In this document: positions 10,797 to 21,040 of the stretch, in pieces
Layout of the letters: each line of letters starts with the position of its first letter
How positions within the stretch are numbered: the first letter of the stretch is position 1
Source: Brachypterus glaber
Lineage: Eukaryota; Arthropoda; Insecta; Coleoptera; Kateretidae
NCBI GenBank assembly: GCA_958510825.1
Contig: OY294050.1
Location: 4,193,340 to 4,257,339, forward strand
Length of the DNA stretch: 64,000 nucleotides
Direction: 5' to 3'
The notes under the pieces: model-generated
The model's database searches: none
Seen by the model: the letters and a program-made list of their open reading frames with translations, nothing else
Told to the model about the DNA's origin: nothing
Made by a program: the position numbers and the translations under genes

Positions 10797-10935
10797 AGTG
10801 GTCCAGAAGTCACCTTTTAACTTTTGAACGAGTGGATATATCGACTTCAAGTCTGAAACACTTGAATAAAAGGACTTTTTGTTGAATGTATCTAATATTT
10901 GTAACAGTGGGGCATAGGGGAGATTATAAATAAAA
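10797..10935 (+). mobile_element. Left end of 'GGTCCAAAAGTCACC' TA element (diverged)
   Basis: TACAGAGTGGTCCAGAAGTC followed by 'AACTTTTGAACGAGT' matches the terminal region of the family at 56561-57283. The right end is not found, so it is truncated. Confidence 0.45.
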
Positions 10936-11609
10936 AAATTAAAAAAGTGGTAGCAGGAGATGGGATTTGAACTCGAGCCTCTTACAGTCAGTTTTTGACG
11001 GTTTGGATGTTATGTTATGTTTTAAGTTTTTTTTTGTTATGGGGAATTATTTTTTAAAACCCTTTCTGTCCGACTTAATTGAATCTAGATCATGAACTAA
11101 AAATATGGTTTTTCTTTAAGCGTACTAAAATGTTCATATTTTATAACTGAACACACTAGTTAGAAGTGATCAATTTTTTTACAGTAAAAAAAATGAGTTC
11201 ATTGTTGTACGCCGTAAAAAAAAGTTAGCAAAACCACCACTGGCGGAAGCACTCTTTGACTTTGATGACAGCCATACTTCAAATTTGTTTGTTTATTATG
11301 TAAACAGGTGGTTGATTTGAGATTCTGTGCAAAAACCTTGTGTGAAATTGATTAAAAATGATTGAAGAAGAATATATGGTTTATACACCTACAAATCTCT
11401 CCGAAATTGCAAATGCTACATTACACAAGTTATAATCGAAATCGCGAAAGTGTGATTTAGCCTACGAAAAAAAATTAAAATCAGCTGAGGAAGGTTTAAG
11501 TTTATTTTGAAAGGGTTTTATTGACCTATTTTAATAAAAAAAATTCTTACTGAATAAATTAAATTCAAAAATTAATATTTAACAAAAATATATAGGATGC
11601 TTGAAGAAA

Positions 11610-11750
11610 AAATAGTATGTTTCACTCAGAGAAAAAGTGCTTTTTTTACTCGTCTGTAGTTTCCGGACTCCGGTTCGCGTCGTCCGTAAATTCTACAGAC
11701 TAGTAAAAAAAAGCTTCACTTTACCTCTTAGTAAAACAATATACTATTTA
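11610..11750. mobile_element. Fold-back MITE, ATAGTATGTTT ends
   Basis: Left arm 'ATAGTATGTTTCACT…AGTGCTTTTTTTACTCGTCTGTAG' pairs with right arm 'CTACAGACTAGTAAAAAAAAGC…ACAATATACTAT'. The arms are about 48 bp and imperfect. The loop is the GC-richer centre at about 11660-11690. Confidence 0.5.
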
Positions 11751-11947
11751 TTGATCCAGTCATATAGATAATATCTACAGGTCGTATTTTCGTATTTATT
11801 TACAGGGGGCTCGAAAAAAATACAATTTGTTTTTGGATCAAGTGTTATTTTTGGTTTATTTTAAGACTAAAGACAAAACAAAAAGTTTTGGTCTATAAAG
11901 AACTTTCACTTTCGGGTTTAGACCGTGTTAATGGATTTTCACTTTCC

Positions 11948-11982
11948 GACGTTTCGTCTCTTACTACTAGAGACATCTTCAG
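11948..11982 (-). ncRNA. Hammerhead-like motif (minus)
   Basis: On the minus strand: CTGAAGA, one extra U, a GTCTCT/AGAGAC stem, then GAAAC and GTC. The CUGANGA and GAAA boxes of a hammerhead core are present. The extra base and the missing clear stem III leave activity open. Confidence 0.4.
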
Positions 11983-12013
11983 GGATTAATCTGAAACTGT
12001 TTCAGATTAATCC

Positions 12014-12048
12014 CTGAAGATGTCTCTAGTAGTAAGAGACGAAACGTC
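12014..12048 (+). ncRNA. Hammerhead-like motif (plus)
   Basis: Exact mirror of the motif at 11948-11982, on the plus arm of the palindrome, so each strand of the insertion carries one. Confidence 0.4.
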
Positions 12049-12499
12049 GGAAAGTGAAAATCCATTAACACGGTCTAAACCCGAAAGTGAAAGTTCTTTA
12101 TATCTTAATGGCCGTGAAAGCTTAAAATCTAAAATAGTTTTGGTCTACTTAAGACAAAGACCGAGTCTCACAGAGCTTTAGAAATAAGTGCTCACCATTA
12201 TCGAAGTCTTATTATACTTCTATAAATAACTTCTCAAATTAAAAAACGAACATTTTTATTTAAAATCGAAGCCCCAGAGGATAAATGGCCAGTTTCCATG
12301 TAGAAAATGACCTTTTAGTCAGTCTGTATGAGGCAGAACAATGTTAAACTGTCTAACGCGAGACCAGAGACAATTAATCAAAGTCTACCAATACGAAAGT
12401 ACGGGAGACCCGTGGCAATTGTGACCAAATTCAGATTTATCGGAATCGGTACTTTTACAAAAATAAAAATAATAAACTACCCCATGGAGTTAAAGATAA

Positions 12500-13130
12500 G
12501 ATAAACGAGATAATTTCGACTTAAAAAGTTTAAATTTTAAGATAATAGTCGAAAATTTGGCATAAAAAGTAGAAATTTTGACAAAAAGAAAGGAAGGTGA
12601 AATGTTAACATAATAAATCAAATTTCAGAGTTAAAATTTCGAGATGATGTCGAACTTTCGAATTTTCAAGTCAAAATTTCGACATAATAAGTCAAAATCT
12701 TAACTTGATAAGTTGTAATTTTGACTTACTTCCAAATTTCGACTCGGTAAGTCAAAATTTAGACTTACTATGTCGAAATTTAAATTATTATATCGAAATT
12801 CGACCTATTATCTCAAAATTTCGACTCACTAAATCGAAATTTCGACATCATCTTAAAATTTCGACTAATTATGTCGAAATGTGTAAGTCTACAAGTCTTA
12901 ATTTGATTTATTATGTCAACATTTGAACTAGTTGACGAAATTTATCTTCTTAATAAGTAATTATTAAATTTTCGACTATTGTGCCAAATGTTAGACCTAG
13001 AAAGTCGAAAGTTTCACTATTATCTTGATTTTTTATCAATTTTTAATCAAAATTCTACATTATCTCGAAAATTCGACTTCCCAAGTCAAAATTTCGAAAT
13101 GTTGACTTATTATCTCAAAATTTGGACTTA
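12500..13130. repeat. Degenerate array of TCGAAATTTCGAC-type units
   Basis: Variants of 'TTATGTCGAAATTTCGACT' recur at about 20-25 bp spacing on both orientations; the unit is nearly self-complementary. Register is lost by indels. The small open frames inside (12705-12926, 12979-13170) are products of the repeat and not genes. Confidence 0.7.
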
Positions 13131-13361
13131 TTTTTTTATCTGGTCCTTCTGCGTTTTCGAATACAACTGACACTCGTCTCCCCTACTATTACTCGCATAA
13201 TGGAATGCGAATAAGTTGTTTTTTTTTCGCATTTTCTTGTTGCGGTATTCCAAAATGTATTAAACAGCGATAACATTTCGCGCTAATAATAAAACGATAA
13301 AACCATGTTAAGGTTTTATCAATTTAAATTACCGCTGCCAAGTTAAATAAAAGTTTTCCCG

Positions 13362-13495
13362 TTATAATACTATTCACAGCACACGCGCTAGAATAATATT
13401 ATACGTTAGATTCAAATTTTCAAAAAAAATTCAAAAAACGTCCTAGACAAAAAATTCTTAGATATAAATTTGTTTCATGAAAAAATAAGCATTTC
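13362..13495 (+). repeat. Dispersed repeat, second copy of 9575-9690
   Basis: It has the same TATTCACAGC…GCGCTAGAATAAT palindrome and the same 'GTCCTAGACAAAAAATTCTTAG' continuation. Confidence 0.55.
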
Positions 13496-13660
13496 AGTAA
13501 AAATGATACGTAACACTTAAAAAATTATAAACTTATAAAATATTTATTGGAACACGTTTGGACAAAAAGAGACGGAATCCTTGCAAATTTTATTGCACAC
13601 GGCGTGGTTAACAGTTCACTAAATCCTCTAAACAAAAAAAAATGAAATGAAAAGGCCAAA

Positions 13661-13690
13661 TTTTGCGTTACGTAATACTTGAACGTTCCC
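13661..13690 (-). mobile_element. Solo end of TWA-flanked GGGAACGTTC MITE
   Basis: GCGTTACGTAATACTTGAAC then GTTCCC and TTA: the terminal repeat of the family at 20437-20584, without its partner end. Confidence 0.6.
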
Positions 13691-13992
13691 TTATTTTATT
13701 TTATTTTTTTTTTCATTTTTTTATTATTGTTTTTCGCAAAAAGATCTTTAAAAAAAATGTTAATTTTTTTAAATTATTTTGAAATTTATTTTTTTTAAGT
13801 ATTTGGGAAAATGCAATACATCATTTACAGTGAATAGTTTATAATAGAATGCGTAGCATTACATATTTTGACGGCTTCTTATACTTTTAACACTGAGAAC
13901 AGTCAACTGTGTTCTGTGACCAAAAGTTATTGTAATAAAGCCAAAAAAGAATAAAAAAGCAGTTATTAAAAACTGTTAAGTTCTGCTGGGGT

Positions 13993-14398
13993 AATGGAGC
14001 TCTCTACAACTAGAAATATGAAACAAAAGACGTCTACCCTATCTCTATCTCATTTGTGCTACACTTTCCAGCCAACCAAATAAATACTGTATTTGTTTTT
14101 CATACAACAAATACAGTATTTATTTGGTTGGCCGGAAAGTGTAACACTGAGCGGCAGGAACGAACATAGCTAATGTGAATCTGTAGAATAAGATAATTCT
14201 ACTAAAATTTAGATGGCGCCAGTAATTTCTTTAATAAAAATAATACTTTTCGCCCGGCCAAGTAATTATTGTATTTGTTCAACAAAGAACAAATACAGAA
14301 TTTGTTTGGTTGGGTGGAAGTGGGAGTGTATGTATGTCTTCTATCCTTTTTGGGTAGAACTTTTGTCCCTGTCTAATCTAACGGGAGAAATCGCCATT
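13993..14398 (+). mobile_element. Two-hairpin non-autonomous element (copy 1)
   Basis: About 400 bp from AATGGAGCTCTCTACAA to CGGGAGAAATCGCCATT. The left hairpin pairs 'CCAACCAAATAAATACTGTA' with 'TACAGTATTTATTTGGTTGG'. The right hairpin pairs 'CCAAGTAATTATTGTATTTG' with 'CAAATACAGAATTTGTTTGG'. Three more copies are present (22656-23051 plus; 26092-26505 minus; 62652-63030 minus) with the same ends, except where truncated. Only 5 bp (AATGG/CCATT) are terminal inverted repeats. No coding potential. Confidence 0.8.
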
Positions 14399-14991
14399 GG
14401 TGTCAAATATTGTTAATATGCATCGTATTGATTAATTTAACAGGTTCGCACTTTTTTCGCCGCCTTATTCGTAATAAATGCATATTTTTCGCATCGCGAG
14501 GGTCGATATGCTGTTCCAGTAATTAAGAATCAGTGATTTTTTTTAATGATTAATGATACTTGGTAAGTCAAGTGGATTTGCGGTTTAGTCAAGTTGAACG
14601 GATGTAATAGATGCGACGAAGGTGAGTTTATGCACAGTTTTTTCTAGCAATATAAGTTTAATATCTGATGGACATTTTCAAAAAGTTATTTTTTCCCGGC
14701 TGAAATTTTACATTAAAGTAGATTCTAATAAAGCTATTTCCAAATCGACAGATTCTGAATCCGGTCCCTTTAAGTGATAGAATCCAAAAGATGGTGCTAA
14801 AAGGAGGTGCCCTAAAAATGTATTTTTAACTTTTATAGTTACACATATTTATTCTAGGTCCAAGTGATAAAAACAGCCATTAAAAAGAATATGGCAGATC
14901 TACGCTTTTGATTAAATGAGAATTTATGACATAACTTTTTGATTAAATGAGATTTTTTTCAAAAATATTTGTCAACACAACTTTTAAAATA

Positions 14992-15893
14992 GAGGAAATG
15001 CGCCTAATTTCGGATGGTTTCCAAATTTCGGATAGTAGTGTATTTAAGATACTGTCTGCAAAGGTAAACAGAAACCTACTTTTATGTGAAGCCAAAAGTC
15101 AAACTAAATCCGTCCTGTAATATGATAACGGTAGAGCTTCTCCCCTTTAAATGGCAGCACAAATCGTTTATATTGCAAATGGCAGTTTTGTGCTCAGTTG
15201 CATTATTATGCTTGTTTATTTTATAAATAATCGTTATAAAAGTTCGTGATTCTGTCTTGGGTAAGTTATGATGTTAGTTAAGTTGATCCACTATTCATAA
15301 TTAAGCAATTTGAAAACGTAAACATTCTACAAATTTCTAATCTAAAAAGCAGAAAGTTGCCTAATTTCGGATAGACCATTTTTGTGCATTTGATTCCCAA
15401 TTTCGGATATCCGCAAGGTAATTATTATTCAGGATAACCAACCATTAATTATTATTTTTATAATGATACAACAAACTAAGATAAACAAATTTGAAAAAAC
15501 GAAAATTACCTAAGATACTAAGATATTCGAAATTGGGAATCTAAAATTATAGTTCCTATAGTATTTGGTAGAAAATCGCTTAATGATTAAATTACGTCTT
15601 AAATGTGAAGGAATAACAAGAAACATAAGCAATGGGATCCAGATCTACTCTTGAAAAAATTTTTTCGGATATGTCCGAAATTAGGAGCCCTTTTTCAAAT
15701 GTACAAAAATGCGCTGATTTTTTTTAACCGTGTTTTTTGGAAAAAATAAACTGTAATAAAATTGCTTTTATAATAAATCATGGTTCGCTATAATAAGTTG
15801 TATCTGGTTATATAAAAAAATATCAAAAAGTAATACCGAGTATTAAGTATTGAATACATTGTAAATGGTATCCGAAATTAGGCGACTTTCCTC
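14992..15893. mobile_element. TA-flanked 902-bp element, CGCCTAATTTCGGAT ends
   Basis: Left GAGGAAATGCGCCTAATTTC and right GAAATTAGGCGACTTTCCTC are inverted repeats of about 30 bp, bordered by TA on both sides. Subterminal copies of 'CTAATTTCGGATA' occur near 15005, 15030, 15362, 15402 and inverted near 15680. Such subterminal repeats often bind transposase. It has no open frame of note. Confidence 0.65.
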
Positions 15894-15935
15894 TACTGTT
15901 TTTATCCCTCGGCCCGCAGAACAATTAAGAGTTGG

Positions 15936-16205
15936 GAACACTGCAAAAAGTAAACTAAATATTCAGTTACAAATGGATAGGAAATCGGAAATTATTACCC
16001 TATACAATTGTACTTTAATTTTTGTTAAAAACACGCATCATTTCCTGTCCGTCCTTAAATATTAAAGTACGTGGCTTTAGAACTATAGTCTTTTTAACAA
16101 AAATTAAAGTACGTTTGTATATGATTATAACTTTCTATCGATTTGTAACTGAATATATAGTTACAAATTGATCTACCGATTTCCTATCCTGAATAATATT
16201 TATTT
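15936..16205. mobile_element. CACTGTAAAAAGT-family MITE, diverged copy
   Basis: It starts ACACTGCAAAAAGTAAAC and follows the copy at 7007-7239 through 'ATTGTACTTTAATTTTTGTT'. The right end is degenerate, so the boundary is approximate. Confidence 0.5.
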
Positions 16206-16599
16206 TTACCAAAACTACAAGCATTAAAAAAACGTAACTTGTCCCATTCAAGAACACGGTATTATTGAAATACAAAATTGCTATTAAAGAATCATGAAAT
16301 AGGTGTTATTATCACTATTACTTATAAAAATAAACCTATGTCATTTCATAACAAAAAAATAGCTGTTAAATTATTTTTTTTACATAGACTTTACTTTAAT
16401 TAATTTTACCAAACTTCGGTTCATGTTTTCTTGAATCAATATTAAATATTTGCCTGTTTTGAGTTTTAACTGTTTTAAATTGTTATATCCTATACACTTT
16501 CTGTCCTTTTAGAGTGAATTCTTATTTAAATAGGGATAAAATATGCAGTGAAATAGTTTTCCCATTCAAGGAAACCAAATTTGACCCATTCAAGACATA

Positions 16600-16737
16600 G
16601 GCGGATATATATCATTTTAAGGGGGAGATCGATAAGGAAAAAAATTGCGCCTTCACCAAAAATATAATTTTGAAGGTATTTCTATGTTAATATACCTCGC
16701 TGGGGGCATGGCCCCCATGCCCCCCTTAGATCCGCTC
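16600..16737. mobile_element. Small element with GGCGGAT…ATCCGC ends
   Basis: GGCGGATATATATCATTTTAAGGGGG at the left and CCCCCCTTAGATCCGC at the right are partial inverted repeats. Near the right end sits the palindrome GGGGGCATGGCCCCCATGCC. The surrounding DNA (16240-17120) repeats 'CCCATTCAAG' five times. Confidence 0.4.
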
Positions 16738-17198
16738 ATGATTCAAGAACACTAACAATATTATCAAAAAAAAAAAAAAAAAAAATAGGCTAGAAATATT
16801 TTCCTTTATCTATAATATCTCTATCTATATAATCTATTCGATTATTTGGTATTTTTTTCGTGTTGTTCTAGACTATTACATAAACCAAATTCAAACAATT
16901 TCCTTTTGCCTTTCGTCAATAAAATATCTTTCAAAATTATTAAAAAAACTACTTTTGACTGATTTAAATTTGTCAAAAACCCAGCTACCTAAACTTTACA
17001 ATTTTTTATTATTTTTTAACTGCTACATGTGCCATCTAAGCATGTTAACAAAAACCAAAAATTACAAAGCATAGTTTGTAACAGGCACTGTCCCATTCAA
17101 TAATATATCCCATTCATGGGTATTTCCCCCTACTTTAATGTAAAATTCAGCCGTGAGAAAATAACTCGTTGAAAATTTTCACTAGTTCTGCGACTATT

Positions 17199-17710
17199 CT
17201 GCCCTGCTCAGACAAGTTGTCCTATCTGCAAATTAGATGTTTTGAGATATGGCCAGTTTTATTGTTTTTGTTTGCACTTTTTGAAAACATGTTTAAATAA
17301 ATATGACGTTGGGTTCTGCTTTATTTTAAATCAAAAATACGTGATATCCTTTGAAAAAATATATATATTTCTTGGTCAGAAAAATAAATTGTCATACTAA
17401 ATGCATTTGTTCTATCTGCGAAAGGACAAAATGATCTAAAAAGTCCAATCAAATTACTAAGATCCGTAAAGTTAGTCCTAGTCCTGACTTATTCTTCTAG
17501 TAAAGACTTGTTAGGACAATTTTATATAGGAACCATTAAAAATTTTCCACATAGGACAAACATCTTAGGCTAATTTTTAGGATTTGGGTTTTAGATAGGA
17601 CATTCTTTTCAGTAGGCACATGGGGAAATACAGCAATAAAGCAATACAATGGTGTGCTTATCTCAAAAAGTGAATTTTTGCAGATAGGACTACTTGTCTT
17701 AGAAGGGCAG
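17199..17710. mobile_element. 512-bp element with CTGCCC…GTCCTATCTGC ends
   Basis: Left CTGCCCTGCTCAGACAAGTT-GTCCTATCTGCAAA and right TTTGCAGATAGGAC-TACTTGTCTTAGAAGGGCAG form about 33-bp inverted repeats. TA borders the right end; the left has TATT. It is non-coding. Confidence 0.6.
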
Positions 17711-17714
17711 TATT

Positions 17715-18184
17715 ACGGCCAGTTGTTCAGTATATAGAGTATGTCAGAATTGCGTGAATTCACCGGAACGTAATCGGAGATTTTTCAAAAGAAATACGGA
17801 AATAGGCTATAACATATATGTTACCTTTGAAAGCTTTTCAAAAGCTCTTTTTACACCTATTCCAAAAAGCGAACAGTTACAAATTACATCCGATTATAGA
17901 TTATTATTCTTGACAAATTTATTTTGAGACCAGCTAAACCTTGTCAAAACATCGGCACTGGGCACTAATTTAAAACGTTATGAAATAGGAAGTTGTGTGA
18001 ATAGGCAACCATTAATACACTTGTATATTGCATAATTTATTAATGTTTGAAAGTCGCTATCTCCAAAACGTTATATTCTAGCAAAAACTGTATATAACAT
18101 TTTTTGTAGGGCTTAAAAAGAGCTTTTATTTGAAATATAAATTTTTAAAATCGGTTTATAAATAAGTGAGTTATGCCAAAAAAA
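17715..18184. other. Unassigned stretch
   Basis: No gene or repeat copy recognised. 'GAAAGCTTTTCAAAAGCTCTT' near 17830 is a small palindrome only. Confidence 0.3.
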
Positions 18185-18197
18185 CATTTTAGGGGTT

Positions 18198-18570
18198 TTT
18201 AAAAGGTTAATAAAGGTAGTCTTTTTTCTCCTATTTTCTTTATTAATATGGGAACATGTTTCGAAGTGCTTAGTTCACTTCATCTTCAGCCCGAGAAAAA
18301 ATAAAACACGATTTGTCAAGTTAATATACAAAAATGTACAAATTCAGACGGGTCACAGTGTATAAACATAAACATGTATCTACATTAATACGGAATATAT
18401 GACATGAATAAATTAAATAAATAAACTAGACAGACATTATGACATTTACAGGTTATGTTGTGACTAAGCACTTCGAAACATGTTCCCATATTAATAAAGA
18501 AAATAGGAGAAAAAAGACTACCTTTATTAACCTTTTAAATTTTCAAAACTCCTACCTGGGTATTATGGCT
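18198..18570 (+). mobile_element. Second palindromic Penelope-type insertion
   Basis: Inverted arms of about 76 bp (about 18199-18275 and 18461-18537) surround a roughly 185-bp centre and are followed by about 33 nt of tail. CATTTTAGGGGTT stands on both sides (18185-18197 and 18571-18583), a 13-bp target duplication. Arm, arm, short tail and a long target duplication are the same layout as at 11896-12135, in an unrelated sequence family. The target is the left end of a GGGAACGTTC-family MITE that continues at 18584. Confidence 0.7.
18255..18289 (-). ncRNA. Hammerhead-like motif (minus)
   Basis: CTGAAGA, one U, GAAGTG/CACTTC stem, GAAAC, then ATG. It has the same spacing as the motif at 12014-12048 with different stem sequence, i.e. 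compensatory change that keeps the helix. The plus-strand arm at about 18468-18490 keeps only the stem 3' half and GAAAC. Confidence 0.4.
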
Positions 18571-18725
18571 CATTTTAGGGGTTGTTCAAGTATCACGTAA
18601 CGCAAATTGTATCAAAATTCATACACTTCATACCCCGGTTCTCGCGTTATTATAGATTATCGAGATTTCATATTTTGGCTACCCCACCTAATAGGGGGTG
18701 TGTTAGGGGGGGTAGCCAAAATATA
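18571..18725. mobile_element. GGGAACGTTC-family MITE, truncated
   Basis: It follows the reverse complement of 55310-55472 closely ('GCAAATTGTATCAAAATTCATACAC', then 'GGGGGTGTGTTAGGG'). The far end is lost. Its own left end was split by the Penelope-type insertion. Confidence 0.6.
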
Positions 18726-18739
18726 AAATCTCTACAGCC

Positions 18740-19790
18740 TGTAGTTTAGGAAAAAGTTGTTTATACATTTTTTGAGCAATTTAAAAAAATCTTTTATGTA
18801 AGTGCTAAATTAATAAAATACAATAATAATTAATTATAACAAAAAACGTTAAAAATAGGAGTTTTACCCCATTGGGTAAACTATTGGGGGTAAGGCCCAA
18901 TAGTTTACCCCCAAAATCTAATCAGCTCTTCGAAATATGATAAGAAATAATATGCAAAAACCGCTTGTCGATATCTTTTTTAGAAATGGAGTTATCGAGT
19001 TTACACTTGTTTATAGTATTTATACATATGAAATATAAGTTTGAGGTTTTAAACCATGCACTTGAGCTCTCAGAAGTAAGGGAACCCCCTCGAAATATGT
19101 ACCTTCTAGCACGGATGACAAAACGACGCGTCCCTTTAATATTGACCCGACGATACCAGCTAAGGGTTAAAGATATTTTGGAGAGCGATCTGGGAGTTAG
19201 AAGAAAGGTATACAGACTTAGAATGGAATACTGCTCATATAAAACAAAGCATGTAGGGTGTAGAGATTTTAATGAAAAGAAAGGATAGGAATGGAGAACC
19301 ATATTTTTTTTGCAATTACGGTTTTCTGAGTGTGTTTCACTAATTGAAATCTAAATAATAGATTTTTCTTTGTCACTTCTTGCTCAAAACCCTTCAATTA
19401 AGCGTATCGGGAAATCCAATCAGTCTAATGACAGAAAAGTTACAATGGTTTCCGTAATTCAAATCCCATTTAGCTTTTTTTTCCTACTATTTCAGTATCG
19501 ATCAGACGTCGCAATTTATCACAAATAAAATAGTCATCTAAAAAAAAAAAAACCTGTGTGTATGATTGTCCGGTTATGTACAGAATAGCTAGAAACTTGA
19601 AATTTAGCATGTACATGAAGAATCCCCCTACGACCCCAGAAAAAAGTCTAAAACTTTACCTCCAACCCTCCTAACGGGAAAGAAAAATAAGATTAGTAAA
19701 GAGAGAACTAATTTTAATTTTTAAATAATGCGGCTAGTAATACTATATTTCTAACCTAATAAGAAAATGAAACGAGATGCTAACTTGGCC
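18740..19790. other. Unassigned; overlapping frames on both strands
   Basis: Frames of 107 codons (18965-19288, plus) and 126 codons (18922-19302, minus) overlap. Neither has a recognisable domain. A direct inverted pair 'GGGGGTAAGGCCCAATAGTTTACCCC' lies at about 18870-18913. Not called as a gene. Confidence 0.3.
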
Positions 19791-19803
19791 TAGGCTGCGC
19801 CTA

Positions 19804-20104
19804 GGGTAAAGTAAGATATTGCCCATGAGAGGCGTCAGCCAAGCAGGTTAATTTTCGAGAGGGCAATATCGGTTTACCCATGAGTCCCAAACAAGGTTTT
19901 ATCCAATAAATAGCTTAGGAATTAATATTTTCATTAAAAATTTTAATGACATTTACAAGAAAATAATTTGACAAGTGACAGTTGAGTGGGTAAAATAAAA
20001 AATTATCCACTCAATAAAGTAAAAGCCACGCGGGGGTTATTATTGAGTTTATCTATTAAAAATAAAGCTGGTAATTGTCTCATTATCTGTATGTATTGGA
20101 TAAA
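19804..20104 (-). mobile_element. MITE-like repeat, second copy of 1056-1378
   Basis: Reverse-oriented copy with matching terminal hairpin (GATATTGCCC…GGGCAATATC), CCCGCGTGG-containing interior and TGTATTGGATA end. The frames here are shared with the other copy by descent and are not supported as genes. Confidence 0.6.
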
Positions 20105-20436
20105 ATATATTAAGAGTAGTTTTTCTTTCCCCTTTAGATTGGATGCTACGGCTATCCAACCAAGAATAGGCACCACAATTATTGTTTTATTATGTATTAT
20201 AGGTTTGGCCATTCCATTTTTTTTAGGTTGCACCTGTTTTAAATAATGTTTGACAGTTTGACAGATAAATAACATTTTGACAGTAGCAGTAAAATGTTCA
20301 ATTTACTTACATTATGTGCAATTTTTCGGGGTTCTTTGTTGTGTATGGACATGTCCATGCATGATTTTAAGACATCAATACCTGTAACAAAAAAAAAACA
20401 ATAATTTCGTGAATTTTACAATATATTTTCTGCATA

Positions 20437-20584
20437 GGGAACGTTCAAGTATTACGTAACGCAAATTTTGATCATTTTGAACCCTCACCCCCCTTTTAAC
20501 GCTATTTTCCTATACCATTAACATGGGCATAACACACCAAAATGACCCCCCCCCAGGAGCGTTACGTAATACTTGAACGTTCCC
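20437..20584. mobile_element. TWA-flanked (PIF/Harbinger-like) MITE
   Basis: Ends GGGAACGTTCAAGTATTACG and its inverse are perfect over about 28 bp. ATA lies on both sides (20434-20436, 20585-20587), a 3-bp target duplication. Three-base T/A targets and GGG ends fit PIF/Harbinger. It is 148 bp, non-coding. Confidence 0.75.
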
Positions 20585-20589
20585 ATATC

Positions 20590-21040
20590 ATTTAACATCG
20601 TTTACCGAAATAAAATTTAGTAAATTTAATTAATATTACATTTTTTTTTCGTATCGTGAATTTATGCAAAATAACATATAAAGCACGCCCTCTTATGATT
20701 TATAAAGGGCTCAACTCAATTTGCTAGCGCATACCTCTATCACACAGGCCATGTGATTATCGACCTAATAAATATTCATAGTTGGTCTAGAGAGGGTGCA
20801 ACTAAGACCGCCTGTTTAATTTTCAATATCAATATTTGTGTAAACCCAACAAATTATATTCATAAATCTCACCACCATAATAAATCATTTTATCAATAAG
20901 TAACGATCGATAGCAAACAATCTGGGAAAATGTCCTTTTTTTTAATAAACGGAAAATCTGAAGTACTTATTATAACCATTTCTTTGTACCCTTCTCATTT
21001 TCTTTTGGATCAAAGATATAAGTTTATATAAAGTACCCAG
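20590..21040. other. Unassigned AT-rich DNA
   Basis: No gene or repeat copy recognised. Confidence 0.3.

Larger units (their letters stand above)
11896..12135 (+). mobile_element. Palindromic Penelope-type insertion (paired terminal repeats only)
   Basis: Arms at 11895-11997 and 11999-12101 are exact reverse complements, with a single base between them. Each arm carries the terminal repeat also found at the end of the Penelope-like copy at 28950-29415. The palindrome is followed by a 33-nt single-copy tail. The whole insertion is bracketed by a 12-bp direct repeat, AGTTTTGGTCTA, at 11884-11895 and 12136-12147. No protein sequence remains. Inverted terminal repeats with a short tail are known for Penelope-like elements. 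Confidence 0.75.

Noticed and set aside
12705..13170. Two frames of 63-73 codons
   Set aside because: They are translations of the TCGAAATTT array.
18922..19302. Overlapping 107- and 126-codon frames on opposite strands
   Set aside because: No domain, and both strands are open at once, which is more likely by chance or by repeat descent than a real gene.
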